NCBI GenBank assembly: GCA_017859815.1
Contig: JAFMMM010000007.1
Location: 1-48,379, forward strand
Direction: 5' to 3'
DNA: 48,379 nt
Source of the DNA: Planctomycetota bacterium
GTDB lineage: Bacteria > Planctomycetota > Planctomycetia > Planctomycetales > Planctomycetaceae
Part shown: positions 19,521 through 29,105 of the stretch, piece by piece
How the letters are laid out: every line of letters begins with the position of its first letter
Numbering within the stretch: the first letter of the stretch is position 1
The notes under the pieces: model-generated
Told to the model about the DNA's origin: nothing
The model's input: the letters and a program-made list of their open reading frames with translations, nothing else
The model's database searches: none
Made by a program: the position numbers and the translations under genes

Positions 19521-22001
19521 ATGACAGGCGAAACGCTTCGAAACCTATTGATGACAGCGTGGCTTCTGCCACTGCTGGGATTTGCTATTGAGATTTTTGG
19601 AGGCTTCTGGGGAAGCCGCAAAAGTCGCGTCGCTGCCTGGCTTGCGGTTGCCTGTATTGCAACGGGGTTTCTGTGCAGTGCCTCGGCGCTCGTTGTTTGG
19701 GGGAATGCAACCGGATGGCGTGTCATCGCGCACGATGAACATCACGGCGACGAACATCACGGCGACGAACATCATGGCGATGAACATCACGGCGATGAAC
19801 ATCACGCGGCAGACTCTGACGCACACGCTGCTGTGAACATGAAGTCGCGGAACGACCAGGCGACCACCATCGGTATGGAACCTGGGAACTGGGTGACGAC
19901 ATCAGTTTCTGCAGATGGCAACGTGGCAGATGCGGACCACTCTCATGATGCTCCGACAGTCTATTCCGGAACTCTCTACCGTCTGGCCACCTTTGGCGGT
20001 CTCGAGTTGACACTTGACTACTACATTGACAGCCTGACGCTGGTGATGTTCACGATGGTGACATTCATCGCCACGTGTATCCACCTGTTTGCAATCGGGT
20101 ACATGTCCGATGAACTGACCGATGAGTACGTGGATCACTTCGCCCATCTGAGCGACGGTCATCATGTCCATCGTCCGGGGCGTTTTTACAGGTTTTTTGC
20201 GTTCCTTTCGCTGTTCTGTTTTTCCATGCTCGGGCTGGTTCTGGCCGGTAATATTTTCCAGGTGTTCATCTTCTGGGAACTGGTCGGGATCTGCAGCTTT
20301 CTGTTGATTGGTTTCTACACGGAACGCAAGTCGGCCAGCGATGCGGCGAACAAAGCCTTCATCATGAACCGTGTGGGAGACTTTGGGTTCCTGATTGGTC
20401 TGATGGTTCTGTGGACATTCTTCGGCACGTTTAAGTTTGGCGAAACAACCGATCTGTCGGGTCACGTGGTGGAAGCGGGCCTCTTCCAGATGTTGCCGCG
20501 TAGTGAGGGTGGCGACATCCTGCTTGACGAGGTTTCAGGCGAGGTATTGATCGGCTCAATGACTGCGCCGAATCCGGAGAACAGTTCTCGGACCATTCCT
20601 TATTCGTTGCTGATCGTTGCGGGGCTGGGAGTGTTCGCTGGCTGCATTGGCAAGAGTGCTCAATTCCCATTGCAAACCTGGTTGCCCGATGCGATGGAGG
20701 GACCAACTCCCGTATCCGCACTGGTGCACTCCGCCACGATGGTTGCTGCGGGGGTCTATCTCACCGGACGCTTCTACCCGATGTTTACTCAGGAGGTCCT
20801 GCTGACCATTGCCTATGTCGGCTGTATCACCCTGTTTGTGGCTGCCACCATCGCGGTTGTCGCCACTGACATCAAAAAGGTTCTGGCCTACTCCACAATC
20901 AGCCAACTCGGCTACATGATGCTGGGCCTTGGTGTCTTTGGCTGGGGCGCCGGACTCTTTCACCTTGTCACGCATGCGTTTTTCAAGTCACTCATGTTCC
21001 TCTGCTCCGGCAGCGTGATCCACGGCTGTCATCATGAGCAGGAGATGCCCAAAATGGGTGGACTTCGACATAAGATGCCGATCACAGCCTGGACCATGCT
21101 GGTCGGTGTCGTTGCCATCAGCGGTCTGGCCATCCCGGGGTTGGTTGGCTTGTCCAGCTTTTTTGCTTTCTCCGGCTTTCACTCGAAAGACGCTGTCGTC
21201 GCCACAGCGCTTGCCTTTGTAGAAGCAAATCCGGCTCACTTTCTGCTGTTCATCGTGCCCCTGATCACCGCTGGAATTACCGCGTTCTACATGTTCCGCC
21301 TGTGGTTCTATACATTCGCGGGCTCTCCACGCGACCAGCACGTGTACGACCATTGCCATGAAAGCCCTGCGATCATGACGCTGCCACTGCTGGCTCTCTC
21401 CATTTTTGCGGCCTACTGTGCCTGGGGTGGTGAACAGGGACCTTTGTACGGACTGATTACAGGTGATCAGCCCGCTTACATTGCCCATGGAATCGCTGGG
21501 TCAGTCACCCTGCCGGGCCACGATGCAGTCCATGAAGTTCACGGCACTGCCGGAATCCTTGCGATGTTGGCTGCATTCTCAGGAACACTGGTCGCCTGGG
21601 TGCTTTATGGTGCAGGCTGGATCAATCCCGGGGAGATCCAGAAGCAATTGTCAGGAGTCCATGGGTTCCTGATTAATAAGTGGCACTTTGACGAACTCTA
21701 TGACTCGGTCTTTATGCGTCCGATGCATATCGTTGGAAAGTTTTGTGCGTGGTTCGACCGGACCATCTTTGACGGCATCCTCCATGGAGCTGCGAAGGTG
21801 ACCGTCGTTGTCTCACGGTGGGACCGTCTGTTTGATGAAACCGTCGTTGATGGTTTTGTCAACGTGATCGGTCGCGCGACTCACTCCGCAGGTTTGTCTC
21901 TGAAGACAATTCAGACCGGGAATTTGCGGCAGTATGTGATGTTTATCGTTGCCGGAGTTGTTGCGTTGTTTGCAGTTGTGCTGACAACCTTCCCAGGGTG
22001 A
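19521..22001 (+). CDS. nuoL: NADH-quinone oxidoreductase subunit L with His-rich insertion
   Basis: FWELVGICSFLLIGFYTERKSASDAANKAFIMNRVGDFGF; FPLQTWLPDAMEGPTPVSALVHSATMVAAGVYL; 826 aa. Confidence 0.97.
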   Translation: MTGETLRNLLMTAWLLPLLGFAIEIFGGFWGSRKSRVAAWLAVACIATGFLCSASALVVWGNATGWRVIAHDEHHGDEHHGDEHHGDEHHGDEHHAADSDAHAAVNMKSRNDQATTIGMEPGNWVTTSVSADGNVADADHSHDAPTVYSGTLYRLATFGGLELTLDYYIDSLTLVMFTMVTFIATCIHLFAIGYMSDELTDEYVDHFAHLSDGHHVHRPGRFYRFFAFLSLFCFSMLGLVLAGNIFQVFIFWELVGICSFLLIGFYTERKSASDAANKAFIMNRVGDFGFLIGLMVLWTFFGTFKFGETTDLSGHVVEAGLFQMLPRSEGGDILLDEVSGEVLIGSMTAPNPENSSRTIPYSLLIVAGLGVFAGCIGKSAQFPLQTWLPDAMEGPTPVSALVHSATMVAAGVYLTGRFYPMFTQEVLLTIAYVGCITLFVAATIAVVATDIKKVLAYSTISQLGYMMLGLGVFGWGAGLFHLVTHAFFKSLMFLCSGSVIHGCHHEQEMPKMGGLRHKMPITAWTMLVGVVAISGLAIPGLVGLSSFFAFSGFHSKDAVVATALAFVEANPAHFLLFIVPLITAGITAFYMFRLWFYTFAGSPRDQHVYDHCHESPAIMTLPLLALSIFAAYCAWGGEQGPLYGLITGDQPAYIAHGIAGSVTLPGHDAVHEVHGTAGILAMLAAFSGTLVAWVLYGAGWINPGEIQKQLSGVHGFLINKWHFDELYDSVFMRPMHIVGKFCAWFDRTIFDGILHGAAKVTVVVSRWDRLFDETVVDGFVNVIGRATHSAGLSLKTIQTGNLRQYVMFIVAGVVALFAVVLTTFPG
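19734..19808 (+). repeat. Five-copy 15-bp in-frame tandem repeat encoding (DEHHG)n inside nuoL
   Basis: gat gaa cat cac ggc units with gac/gat and cac/cat synonymous variation; last unit ends DEHHA. Confidence 0.95.
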
Positions 22002-22143
22002 CAAAGCCAGTGTGCGGGCGTCCCCCGTGCGACCGGACTGTATTTCTGTTGTGTTCTACGGAACTGAAAATTTTTGTTTGTGATCGTCTTTTTGACGGCT
22101 CTTTCGCCAAAAGACGGACTGCTCATCAGGCTGCGAATCGATC

Positions 22144-23730
22144 ATGAATCCATTCTTGCTGCTTTCACTGCTGATCTTTCTTCCTCTGATCGGTGCACTG
22201 TTACTGTTGATCTTCGATGAGAAGAACACGGAGGCGATGCGATTCTGGTCGCTCGGTGTCACACTGGTGACGTTCATCATGTCCGTTGTGCTCTGGGGGC
22301 AGTATGATCCCGCACAGGGCATGCTGCTGGCCGATGTCGCGGACTGGGTACCGTCCTGGAACGTCTATTACAGACTTGGTGTCGACGGAATCAGCCTCCC
22401 GCTTGTCGTCTTGACGGGCCTTGTCAGTTCCCTGGCGATGGCTGCCAGCTGGAGCATTACGAAGCACGTTCGCGGCTATTTGATCCTGTTTCTGATGCTG
22501 GAAGCTGGAATGATGGGTGTCTTCCTGTCGTTGGACTTCTTCCTGTTCTACGTGTTCTGGGAAGTCATGCTGTTGCCGATGTACTTCCTGATCGGCGTCT
22601 GGGGGGGACCAAGACGAGAATACGCCGCGATCAAGTTCTTCCTCTACACGCTTGCGGGCAGTGTGCTGATGCTGATCGCAATGCTGATGTTCTACTTTGT
22701 CAGCGGTGGTACCGAAGACAGCTTCAATCTTGTTGCTCTTGCTCAGCGTGCATCCGAGGGAACTCTGATGTCACCGAGCATGCAGATCACGGCATTCATT
22801 CTGCTGTTTATTGGATTCGCGATTAAATTACCGGCGTTCCCCGTCCACACATGGCTACCGGACGCACACGTCGAGGCACCGACGCCCATCAGTATGATTC
22901 TGGCAGGCGTATTGCTGAAGATGGGTGGCTATGGAATTATCCGCATTGCATTTCCGCTCTGTCCTTACGGGGCCCAGTATTGTGCATGGGCGATGGTTGC
23001 CATCGGTGTCTTCAGCATCATTTACGGGGCGTTCGCCGCGTTGGCTCAAACCGACTTCAAGCGGCTGGTCGCCTACAGTTCAGTCAGTCACATGGGCTAT
23101 GTTTTGCTGGGCCTGGCGATCTGGAAGATTAACGAGACAACCGGCGAAACGCTCAATTCTGACTATTGGCAGATGGGGCTGAATGGTGCGATGTTCCAGA
23201 TGATTGCTCACGGCGTTTCATCGACCGGAATGTTCTTCATGGTTGGAGTGATCTACGACCGGGTTCACCATCGTGATTTGAATAAGTTCGGTGGCCTCAT
23301 GGGTTTGATGCCGCTCTACAGCGGCATGGCAGCCGGATTGTTCTTCGCCGGCCTTGGTCTCCCGGGGCTGTGCGGCTTCATCGGCGAAGTCTTCGTTGTC
23401 ATCAGCACGTGGAGCTTCAGTCCGCCACTGGCCATTCTTGCGGCATCGGGGGTGATCCTGACCGCTGGCTATATCCTCTGGGCTCTTCAGCGAGTTTATC
23501 TCGGTGCTGAATACCGAGGCCCGCATGCGGAAGACATCACTCCCAGCAATGGACGAGAGAACGCAGTTGCTGCGATCCTGATGGTGCTCGCAGTTGTTCT
23601 TGGTGTCTATCCGGCAGTTTTGTTTGACGTGATGGAGCCCTCCATCAGAGCGATGGCTGAAGCATCAGCGGAGGGTTGTCAAAACGCAATCTTCCAATTG
23701 GACCAGCTTCAGGCCTCGATTCAGCGCTGA
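22144..23730 (+). CDS. nuoM: NADH-quinone oxidoreductase subunit M
   Basis: LFYVFWEVMLLPMYFLIGVWGG; KLPAFPVHTWLPDAHVEAPTPISMILAGVLLKMGGYG; LVAYSSVSHMGYVLLGL. Confidence 0.97.
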   Translation: MNPFLLLSLLIFLPLIGALLLLIFDEKNTEAMRFWSLGVTLVTFIMSVVLWGQYDPAQGMLLADVADWVPSWNVYYRLGVDGISLPLVVLTGLVSSLAMAASWSITKHVRGYLILFLMLEAGMMGVFLSLDFFLFYVFWEVMLLPMYFLIGVWGGPRREYAAIKFFLYTLAGSVLMLIAMLMFYFVSGGTEDSFNLVALAQRASEGTLMSPSMQITAFILLFIGFAIKLPAFPVHTWLPDAHVEAPTPISMILAGVLLKMGGYGIIRIAFPLCPYGAQYCAWAMVAIGVFSIIYGAFAALAQTDFKRLVAYSSVSHMGYVLLGLAIWKINETTGETLNSDYWQMGLNGAMFQMIAHGVSSTGMFFMVGVIYDRVHHRDLNKFGGLMGLMPLYSGMAAGLFFAGLGLPGLCGFIGEVFVVISTWSFSPPLAILAASGVILTAGYILWALQRVYLGAEYRGPHAEDITPSNGRENAVAAILMVLAVVLGVYPAVLFDVMEPSIRAMAEASAEGCQNAIFQLDQLQASIQR

Positions 23731-23798
23731 AGAATTCCATTTCTCTCAGCCGTCGTGACTAATTTCGATTTCCCTGACTTCTGTCTGTAAGTGCTGCA

Positions 23799-25412
23799 AT
23801 GCTGTTTTCCCAGCTGATAACTAAGCTCATCCAGGACACTACGGAGAAATCTCTGCCGCTGTTCGGTGTTGAGTTGTGTCTTTGTGTCACAATTGTCCTG
23901 ATGCTGCTCGTGCGTTTGTTCAGCGCCGATCGCGTCCTGCCAGCCTGCATAACTGCGGTGGTCGGAGCTGCGGCCGCGTTGACGTGCTCGTGGTTGCAGT
24001 ACCGTGAACTCTTTGCACAGTCGGCTCCAGTTTCGACCGAACTGTTCACTGGTCTGCTGATACACGACAATTTCACCGTCTATTTCCGCGCGTTTCTCAG
24101 CTTGTTTCTGTTGCTTACGGTGGCTCTGACCAGCCTGACTGGAATCCCCGACGAGGAAGACGGGCCTGACTTCTACTCGTTGCTGTTTGGTGCCACGCTG
24201 GGGATGATGTTGATGGCATCATCAAACAGCCTGCTGATGTTGTTCATTGCCGTGGAAATGGCCAGTGTGCCCAGCTACGCAATGGTTGGGTTCCTGAAGG
24301 GACAGAAATCAGCCAGTGAAGGTGCCCTGAAGTATGTGGTTTACGGAGCGGGTGCTGCCGGGGTCATGCTTTACGGGATCAGTCTCGTTGCAGGCACGCT
24401 TGGCACCGCCGACATGTCTCTGCTCAGTGAACGGCTTGCGGCCGTTGCCGCTGATGGTTCCGGCGGTCTCGGCGACCCGGAACTCCGAACCTTTGCGCTG
24501 GGCCTGTTGATGATTCTTGCCGGGCTGGCATTCAAACTGTCGCTGGTTCCGTTCCACTTCTGGTGCCCTGACGCATTCGAGGGCGCGTCTGCGGAAGTTG
24601 CAGGATTTCTTTCGATTGCTTCGAAGGCTGGTGCGTTTGCTCTATTGGTACGGCTGTGTATTTCCATGGCCGGGGCTGAGGGAGCTGAAACGCTTTTAAC
24701 CGCCTTTGGCGTTGGTCTCGGTGTGATCTCTATCATCACGATGACCCTCGGAAACCTGGCGGCCTACGGACAGGATAATCTGAAGAGACTGCTGGCGTAT
24801 TCCACTATTGCTCATGCCGGCTATATGGTGATGGCCGTTTCAGCCATGGTGGTGATGCTTAGTGACACGGCTGCCGGGGACGTTTCTCGCAGTGTGGCTT
24901 CCGCGATGGAAGGTCTGCTGTATTACCTGTTCGTCTACTTATTCATGAATCTCGGAGCCTTCGCGGTCATCGCACTTGTTAGAAATCACACCTACGGAGA
25001 GACAATTGGTGACGTGCGCGGGCTGATCAGTCAGGCCCCGGTGCTCTGCGTAGTGATGCTTGTCTGCTTCTTCAGCCTTGTCGGCCTGCCCCCGTTTGGA
25101 GGCTTTGTTGGTAAGTTCTTTATCTTTGCAGCAGTCTTCAATGCTGGCAGCAGCCACAGCTTCATGTATGTCCTGCTTGCGTTCGGCTGTCTGAATACTG
25201 TCTTCAGCCTCTTCTATTACATCCGAGTTCTGAAGACGATGTTCCTTGAGACTCGAGACGAAGATGCTCGTCCGGTACCGGTTCAATTCGCTTCATGGGA
25301 ATCTGCGTTTGTGCTGACGCTTGCGGGATTTGTCATTCTCCTCGGCGTTGCTCCCTACGTGATGAGCACCACAGCGAACTCTGCAGCACAAGCATTGGTC
25401 ATGCTTCAGTAG
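23799..25412 (+). CDS. nuoN: NADH-quinone oxidoreductase subunit N
   Basis: LKYVVYGAGAAGVMLYGISL; LVPFHFWCPDAFEGASAEVAGFLSIASKAGAF; LLAYSTIAHAGYMVMAV. Confidence 0.96.
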   Translation: MLFSQLITKLIQDTTEKSLPLFGVELCLCVTIVLMLLVRLFSADRVLPACITAVVGAAAALTCSWLQYRELFAQSAPVSTELFTGLLIHDNFTVYFRAFLSLFLLLTVALTSLTGIPDEEDGPDFYSLLFGATLGMMLMASSNSLLMLFIAVEMASVPSYAMVGFLKGQKSASEGALKYVVYGAGAAGVMLYGISLVAGTLGTADMSLLSERLAAVAADGSGGLGDPELRTFALGLLMILAGLAFKLSLVPFHFWCPDAFEGASAEVAGFLSIASKAGAFALLVRLCISMAGAEGAETLLTAFGVGLGVISIITMTLGNLAAYGQDNLKRLLAYSTIAHAGYMVMAVSAMVVMLSDTAAGDVSRSVASAMEGLLYYLFVYLFMNLGAFAVIALVRNHTYGETIGDVRGLISQAPVLCVVMLVCFFSLVGLPPFGGFVGKFFIFAAVFNAGSSHSFMYVLLAFGCLNTVFSLFYYIRVLKTMFLETRDEDARPVPVQFASWESAFVLTLAGFVILLGVAPYVMSTTANSAAQALVMLQ

Positions 25413-25522
25413 ACAATGAGAGATTCTTCGGGGACAGGTTCTGCAGCCCCCCGGTGTGGGTGGTACAGGCAGCGTTGATGTACCAACAACTTTGAACAGT
25501 CTGAACAATTTCGGATTCCGTC

Positions 25523-25951
25523 ATGGCGAGTGAAACGATTAACCGGCAGCTGAACGGCATTCTAATACAGATGTCGAAGAGCTTTCTGCAGTACGTTTCT
25601 GAAGCTTCTCTGTGGACGCACTCCCAGGACATTGACAAGGGCAACCTTGTTGACGAACTGGCTGAAATTCAAAGACTGGACACTGGGGAGCTGGCAAAAT
25701 TCCTCAGCAACTGCGATCACTCGATTGACTTCGGGACATTCCCGACTGAATACACAGATCTGCAGTTCCTGGCACTTGAGGCGATGCTGACCAGCCTGAT
25801 CCATGGACAACGGCAGATTTGTGCGGCATTGCGTGAACTTTGCAATGCAATTCCGCCCGAGGAGTCCGTTGTTATGGGACTGGTAAATCAGATCCTCGAA
25901 AACCAGTCCGAGATCCTGCGACGGCTTGATGCAATGCCAACAGCGTCCTGA
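25523..25951 (+). CDS. Hypothetical protein (142 aa)
   Basis: Helical soluble protein-like composition; same strand downstream of nuoN; no family recognised. Confidence 0.6.
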   Translation: MASETINRQLNGILIQMSKSFLQYVSEASLWTHSQDIDKGNLVDELAEIQRLDTGELAKFLSNCDHSIDFGTFPTEYTDLQFLALEAMLTSLIHGQRQICAALRELCNAIPPEESVVMGLVNQILENQSEILRRLDAMPTAS

Positions 25952-25982
25952 CCGACAAGCGCGACGATTTCCCCCCCGGCCT

Positions 25983-26008
25983 GCTGTTAGGGGCCCCATT
26001 CCAACAGC
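25983..26008 (+). terminator. Hairpin downstream of the 142-aa ORF (possible terminator)
   Basis: GCTGTT-AGGGGCCCCATTCC-AACAGC; loop itself contains GGGGCCCC; no strong T-tract. Confidence 0.35.
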
Positions 26009-26745
26009 GGCTGTTATTCTGTGAGTCGCCGTCGGCATTTGCCGCACACCTCAATTTCACGCCTGGTCCGCGCACGGTCATTTGCGGCTCCCGGGGCGAA
26101 GTGCTACCAAAGTTCTGCCTCACCGCCTGCATCGAACACAGATTTTGGAAAGTGCCGAAAAGCTCGCGGGACCAGTGCGGCTACTGCAGCCGGGGTTCAA
26201 AAACAACAGCCCCCACGGTGAATCGCAGAGCGATTGCATTCACCACTTTCAATTGTCTCAGTGCAGGCCATCTTCCCGGCCAGTTGTGTCGCCAAACGAG
26301 GGACATAAGACAGGTGTCGGCTGCACGATAGGGTAACCACCTCTGTCATTACGACGATCCCGACCGCGTTTACCCTACTGCTCTCATTGCGCAATCGTGT
26401 TGATCGTTATGACCAGTACCGGCAATTCGTGTCAACCCTGCATAAACGGCAGCGGAAACAGCAGACACACCTCAACCTTCGGCAATTTCTGCAGATTTGT
26501 ACGTCACCCTGACGAAACGACAACTAAGGTTTAGTGACGGGAGATGTGACCGCAGCAGACTGATGCTTCGTGGGCATCACTCCAAGTGAGCCGTCTCACC
26601 CGGGCTCTGATATCGAGTTTTCGATTCGGCCCCGTCTGGATGGCAAAACAGAATCTGTCCGGAGCAGAATGGCGACGTTCGTAATCTGCTTGTACACATA
26701 AACGCGGGATGAAAAAGACCGCTGAAGATTCACCAGGGATTGGCC

Positions 26746-26931
26746 ATGTTGGTATTAAGCCGGAAGAAAGACGAAAAGATCGTGATTGGCGACACCATCA
26801 AGTTGATGGTCATTGAAATTCGGGGCGACAAAGTCCGGCTCGGGATTGAAGCACCTCGGGATGTTTCCGTACATCGCGAGGAGGTCTATAACGCCATTCA
26901 GAAAGAGACAGAATCGGACCAACAGGTCTGA
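26746..26931 (+). CDS. csrA: Carbon storage regulator CsrA
   Basis: [54 protein letters not shown]. Confidence 0.97.
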   Translation: MLVLSRKKDEKIVIGDTIKLMVIEIRGDKVRLGIEAPRDVSVHREEVYNAIQKETESDQQV

Positions 26932-27187
26932 GTATCTGTCTGATCTCCACACGCACACCTCAGTCACGACGGCTGAAGAATTCTGCGATACATCTCAGGT
27001 AACACCTTCGAGAATCGCATAGAGTTCGCCGTTGTATTACGATGCGGCTACGTTGCGCATCAGTGACCTTCCCAGAGTCGGCGTTTGCTCAGGTCGATTG
27101 AGTGATGATCCGACTTCCTTTGTTTGGGCATCGCTGCAATGCGTCTCACATCCCTGTGAAAACGATCCTCATCCGGGAACCGATGGA

Positions 27188-28186
27188 ATGAATGGCGAAG
27201 CTTCTCGGGACTCTGCACAGCACGTACACGACTTCCTTGCTGCGGTCCGCGCCCGAGTTGGACAGGTGGTTGTGGGTCAGGACATTGTGGTGGAAAGAAC
27301 CCTGATCGCCCTTCTTACCGGCGGTCATCTCCTGCTTCAGGGTGTTCCCGGGCTCGCCAAGACGCTGCTGGTATCGGTTCTTTCACGGTGCATTGATCTT
27401 GATTTTGCAAGGATTCAGTTCACGATTGATTTGCTGCCGGCCGACATCCTCGGATCGGAAATCCTTGACCAGCGGAATAGTGAATTCAAGACTCGCAAGG
27501 GCCCTATCTTCACCAATCTGCTGCTTGCGGACGAGATCAATCGTGCTGCTCCACGTGTCCAGGGGGCGTTGCTTGAAGCGATGCAGGAGAGGAAGGTCAC
27601 AATTGGCGACGAAAGCTATCGCCTGCCTGCTCCATTCCTCGTGATTGCCACGCAGAATCCGGTCGAACAGGCGGGAACATTTGAGTTGCCGGAAGCTCAA
27701 CTGGACCGATTCATGATGTGCCATCGTCTGGAGTACCCAACGTTGGAGGAAGAACAGACAATTCTGCAACGAAATCTCCGCCTCGGAATCACCCGTCGCG
27801 ACGGCGGCGCCGTCGTACAAACAGAATTTGACGTTCTCGAAGACGGACCTTGCGGCGATGCAGAGCAGTTGATTCAGGCAATGGAGTCTGTCAACAACGT
27901 GCACGTCAGTGAACTGTTCGTCAACCATGTCATCCAGCTGGTGCATGCCACAAGGCAGCACCCGGAACTCGACCTCGGCTGCAGCCCTCGGGCAGGAATA
28001 TCGCTCATTCGAGCCGCTCGAGCTCGTGCACTGATTCAGGGACGCAGTTACGTGACACCGGACGACCTGCTGGCACTGGCGGAAGACATCATTCTTCATC
28101 GTGTTCGCCTGACCTATGAGGCGATCGCTGACGGTCGGACATCAGCAGAGATTCTGCAGGAACTTTTGGCTGCACAGCTTTCATGA
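27188..28186 (+). CDS. MoxR-family AAA+ ATPase
   Basis: VVVGQDIVVERTLIALLTGGHLLLQGVPGLAKT; QFTIDLLPADILGSEI; DEINRAAPRVQGALLEAMQERKVTIG; ATQNPVEQAGTFELPEAQLDRFMM; start at Met 27188 rather than 27032. Confidence 0.96.
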   Translation: MNGEASRDSAQHVHDFLAAVRARVGQVVVGQDIVVERTLIALLTGGHLLLQGVPGLAKTLLVSVLSRCIDLDFARIQFTIDLLPADILGSEILDQRNSEFKTRKGPIFTNLLLADEINRAAPRVQGALLEAMQERKVTIGDESYRLPAPFLVIATQNPVEQAGTFELPEAQLDRFMMCHRLEYPTLEEEQTILQRNLRLGITRRDGGAVVQTEFDVLEDGPCGDAEQLIQAMESVNNVHVSELFVNHVIQLVHATRQHPELDLGCSPRAGISLIRAARARALIQGRSYVTPDDLLALAEDIILHRVRLTYEAIADGRTSAEILQELLAAQLS

Positions 28187-28244
28187 CTTCTCGTTAGTCG
28201 GACGGCAACAGGCTTCAGTGATCTGAAGTCTCGGAGGCTTTGCG

Positions 28245-29105
28245 ATGACAAGCACAGACGTCACTTCACTGATACCGGACGCAAGGCAGTTTGAGATCCT
28301 TGCACGCCGTGCTGCTGACAGTCTGAACTACGGTAATGATCGCTCACCCAGCTTTGGTCCAGGCGTCGAATACGTCCAGTCGAGGCAGTATCAGCCTGGA
28401 GACCCAATCCGTTCGATTGACTGGCGGGCGACGGCACGCACCGGTAAGCCGTGGGTCCGCGAGTACGAAACGCTGCGGCAGATTCCCTGTTACCTTCTGA
28501 TCGACACCTCGGCTTCAATGTGTGTCGCCTCGCACGCCACGAGCAAGCTCGAAACAGCCGTGAGAATTGCAGCGGGGCTTGCATTTGCCTGTCTCGATCA
28601 GGTGCGTCCGGTCGGCGTACTTGGCATAGGTGAGACTGAATTACAGGTTCGTCCAACCTTGCGTCGCGACACCATCATGCAGTGGCTGTTAACGCTGCAA
28701 AAGGTGGGGGTTTCCGAATCCACTCAGTCAGGACAGCGTATCCGCCACCTTTATAACAGCCTTGAATCAACCAGCCTGGTCATCTTGCTTTCCGATCTGC
28801 ACGATCCATTCATGATTCCGGCAATGAAGTTTGTTGCAGCTCGACACGACTGCATCGCGATTCAGATTCGTGATCCGGCAGAGCGGGGAGTCTCCGGCGT
28901 CGGATTTGTCCGCGGCATGGAAGCGGAAACAGGGCGACGGGTCACTTCGCTCAGTGTGTCGAGCGCCGAGACCGTTTCGATCGACACAGATCAACTCAGA
29001 CGAGCCCGGATTGATCATACGGTGATCGATACGGACAAGCCCTGGCTTGCCTCACTACGGCAATTCCTCAAACACCGTGGCGGAAATACGAGGAGCGCTC
29101 GATGA
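28245..29105 (+). CDS. DUF58 domain-containing protein
   Basis: SFGPGVEYVQSRQYQPGDPIRSIDWRATARTGKPWVREYE, YLLIDTSASM; directly follows moxR-type gene. Confidence 0.95.
   Translation: MTSTDVTSLIPDARQFEILARRAADSLNYGNDRSPSFGPGVEYVQSRQYQPGDPIRSIDWRATARTGKPWVREYETLRQIPCYLLIDTSASMCVASHATSKLETAVRIAAGLAFACLDQVRPVGVLGIGETELQVRPTLRRDTIMQWLLTLQKVGVSESTQSGQRIRHLYNSLESTSLVILLSDLHDPFMIPAMKFVAARHDCIAIQIRDPAERGVSGVGFVRGMEAETGRRVTSLSVSSAETVSIDTDQLRRARIDHTVIDTDKPWLASLRQFLKHRGGNTRSAR

Noticed and set aside
19734-19808. nuoL repeat as a possible assembly artefact
   Set aside because: Units carry synonymous differences (gac/gat, cac/cat) and stay in frame, arguing for a genuine coding repeat
27383-28099. 238-aa minus-strand ORF
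   Set aside because: Antisense shadow of the MoxR ATPase gene
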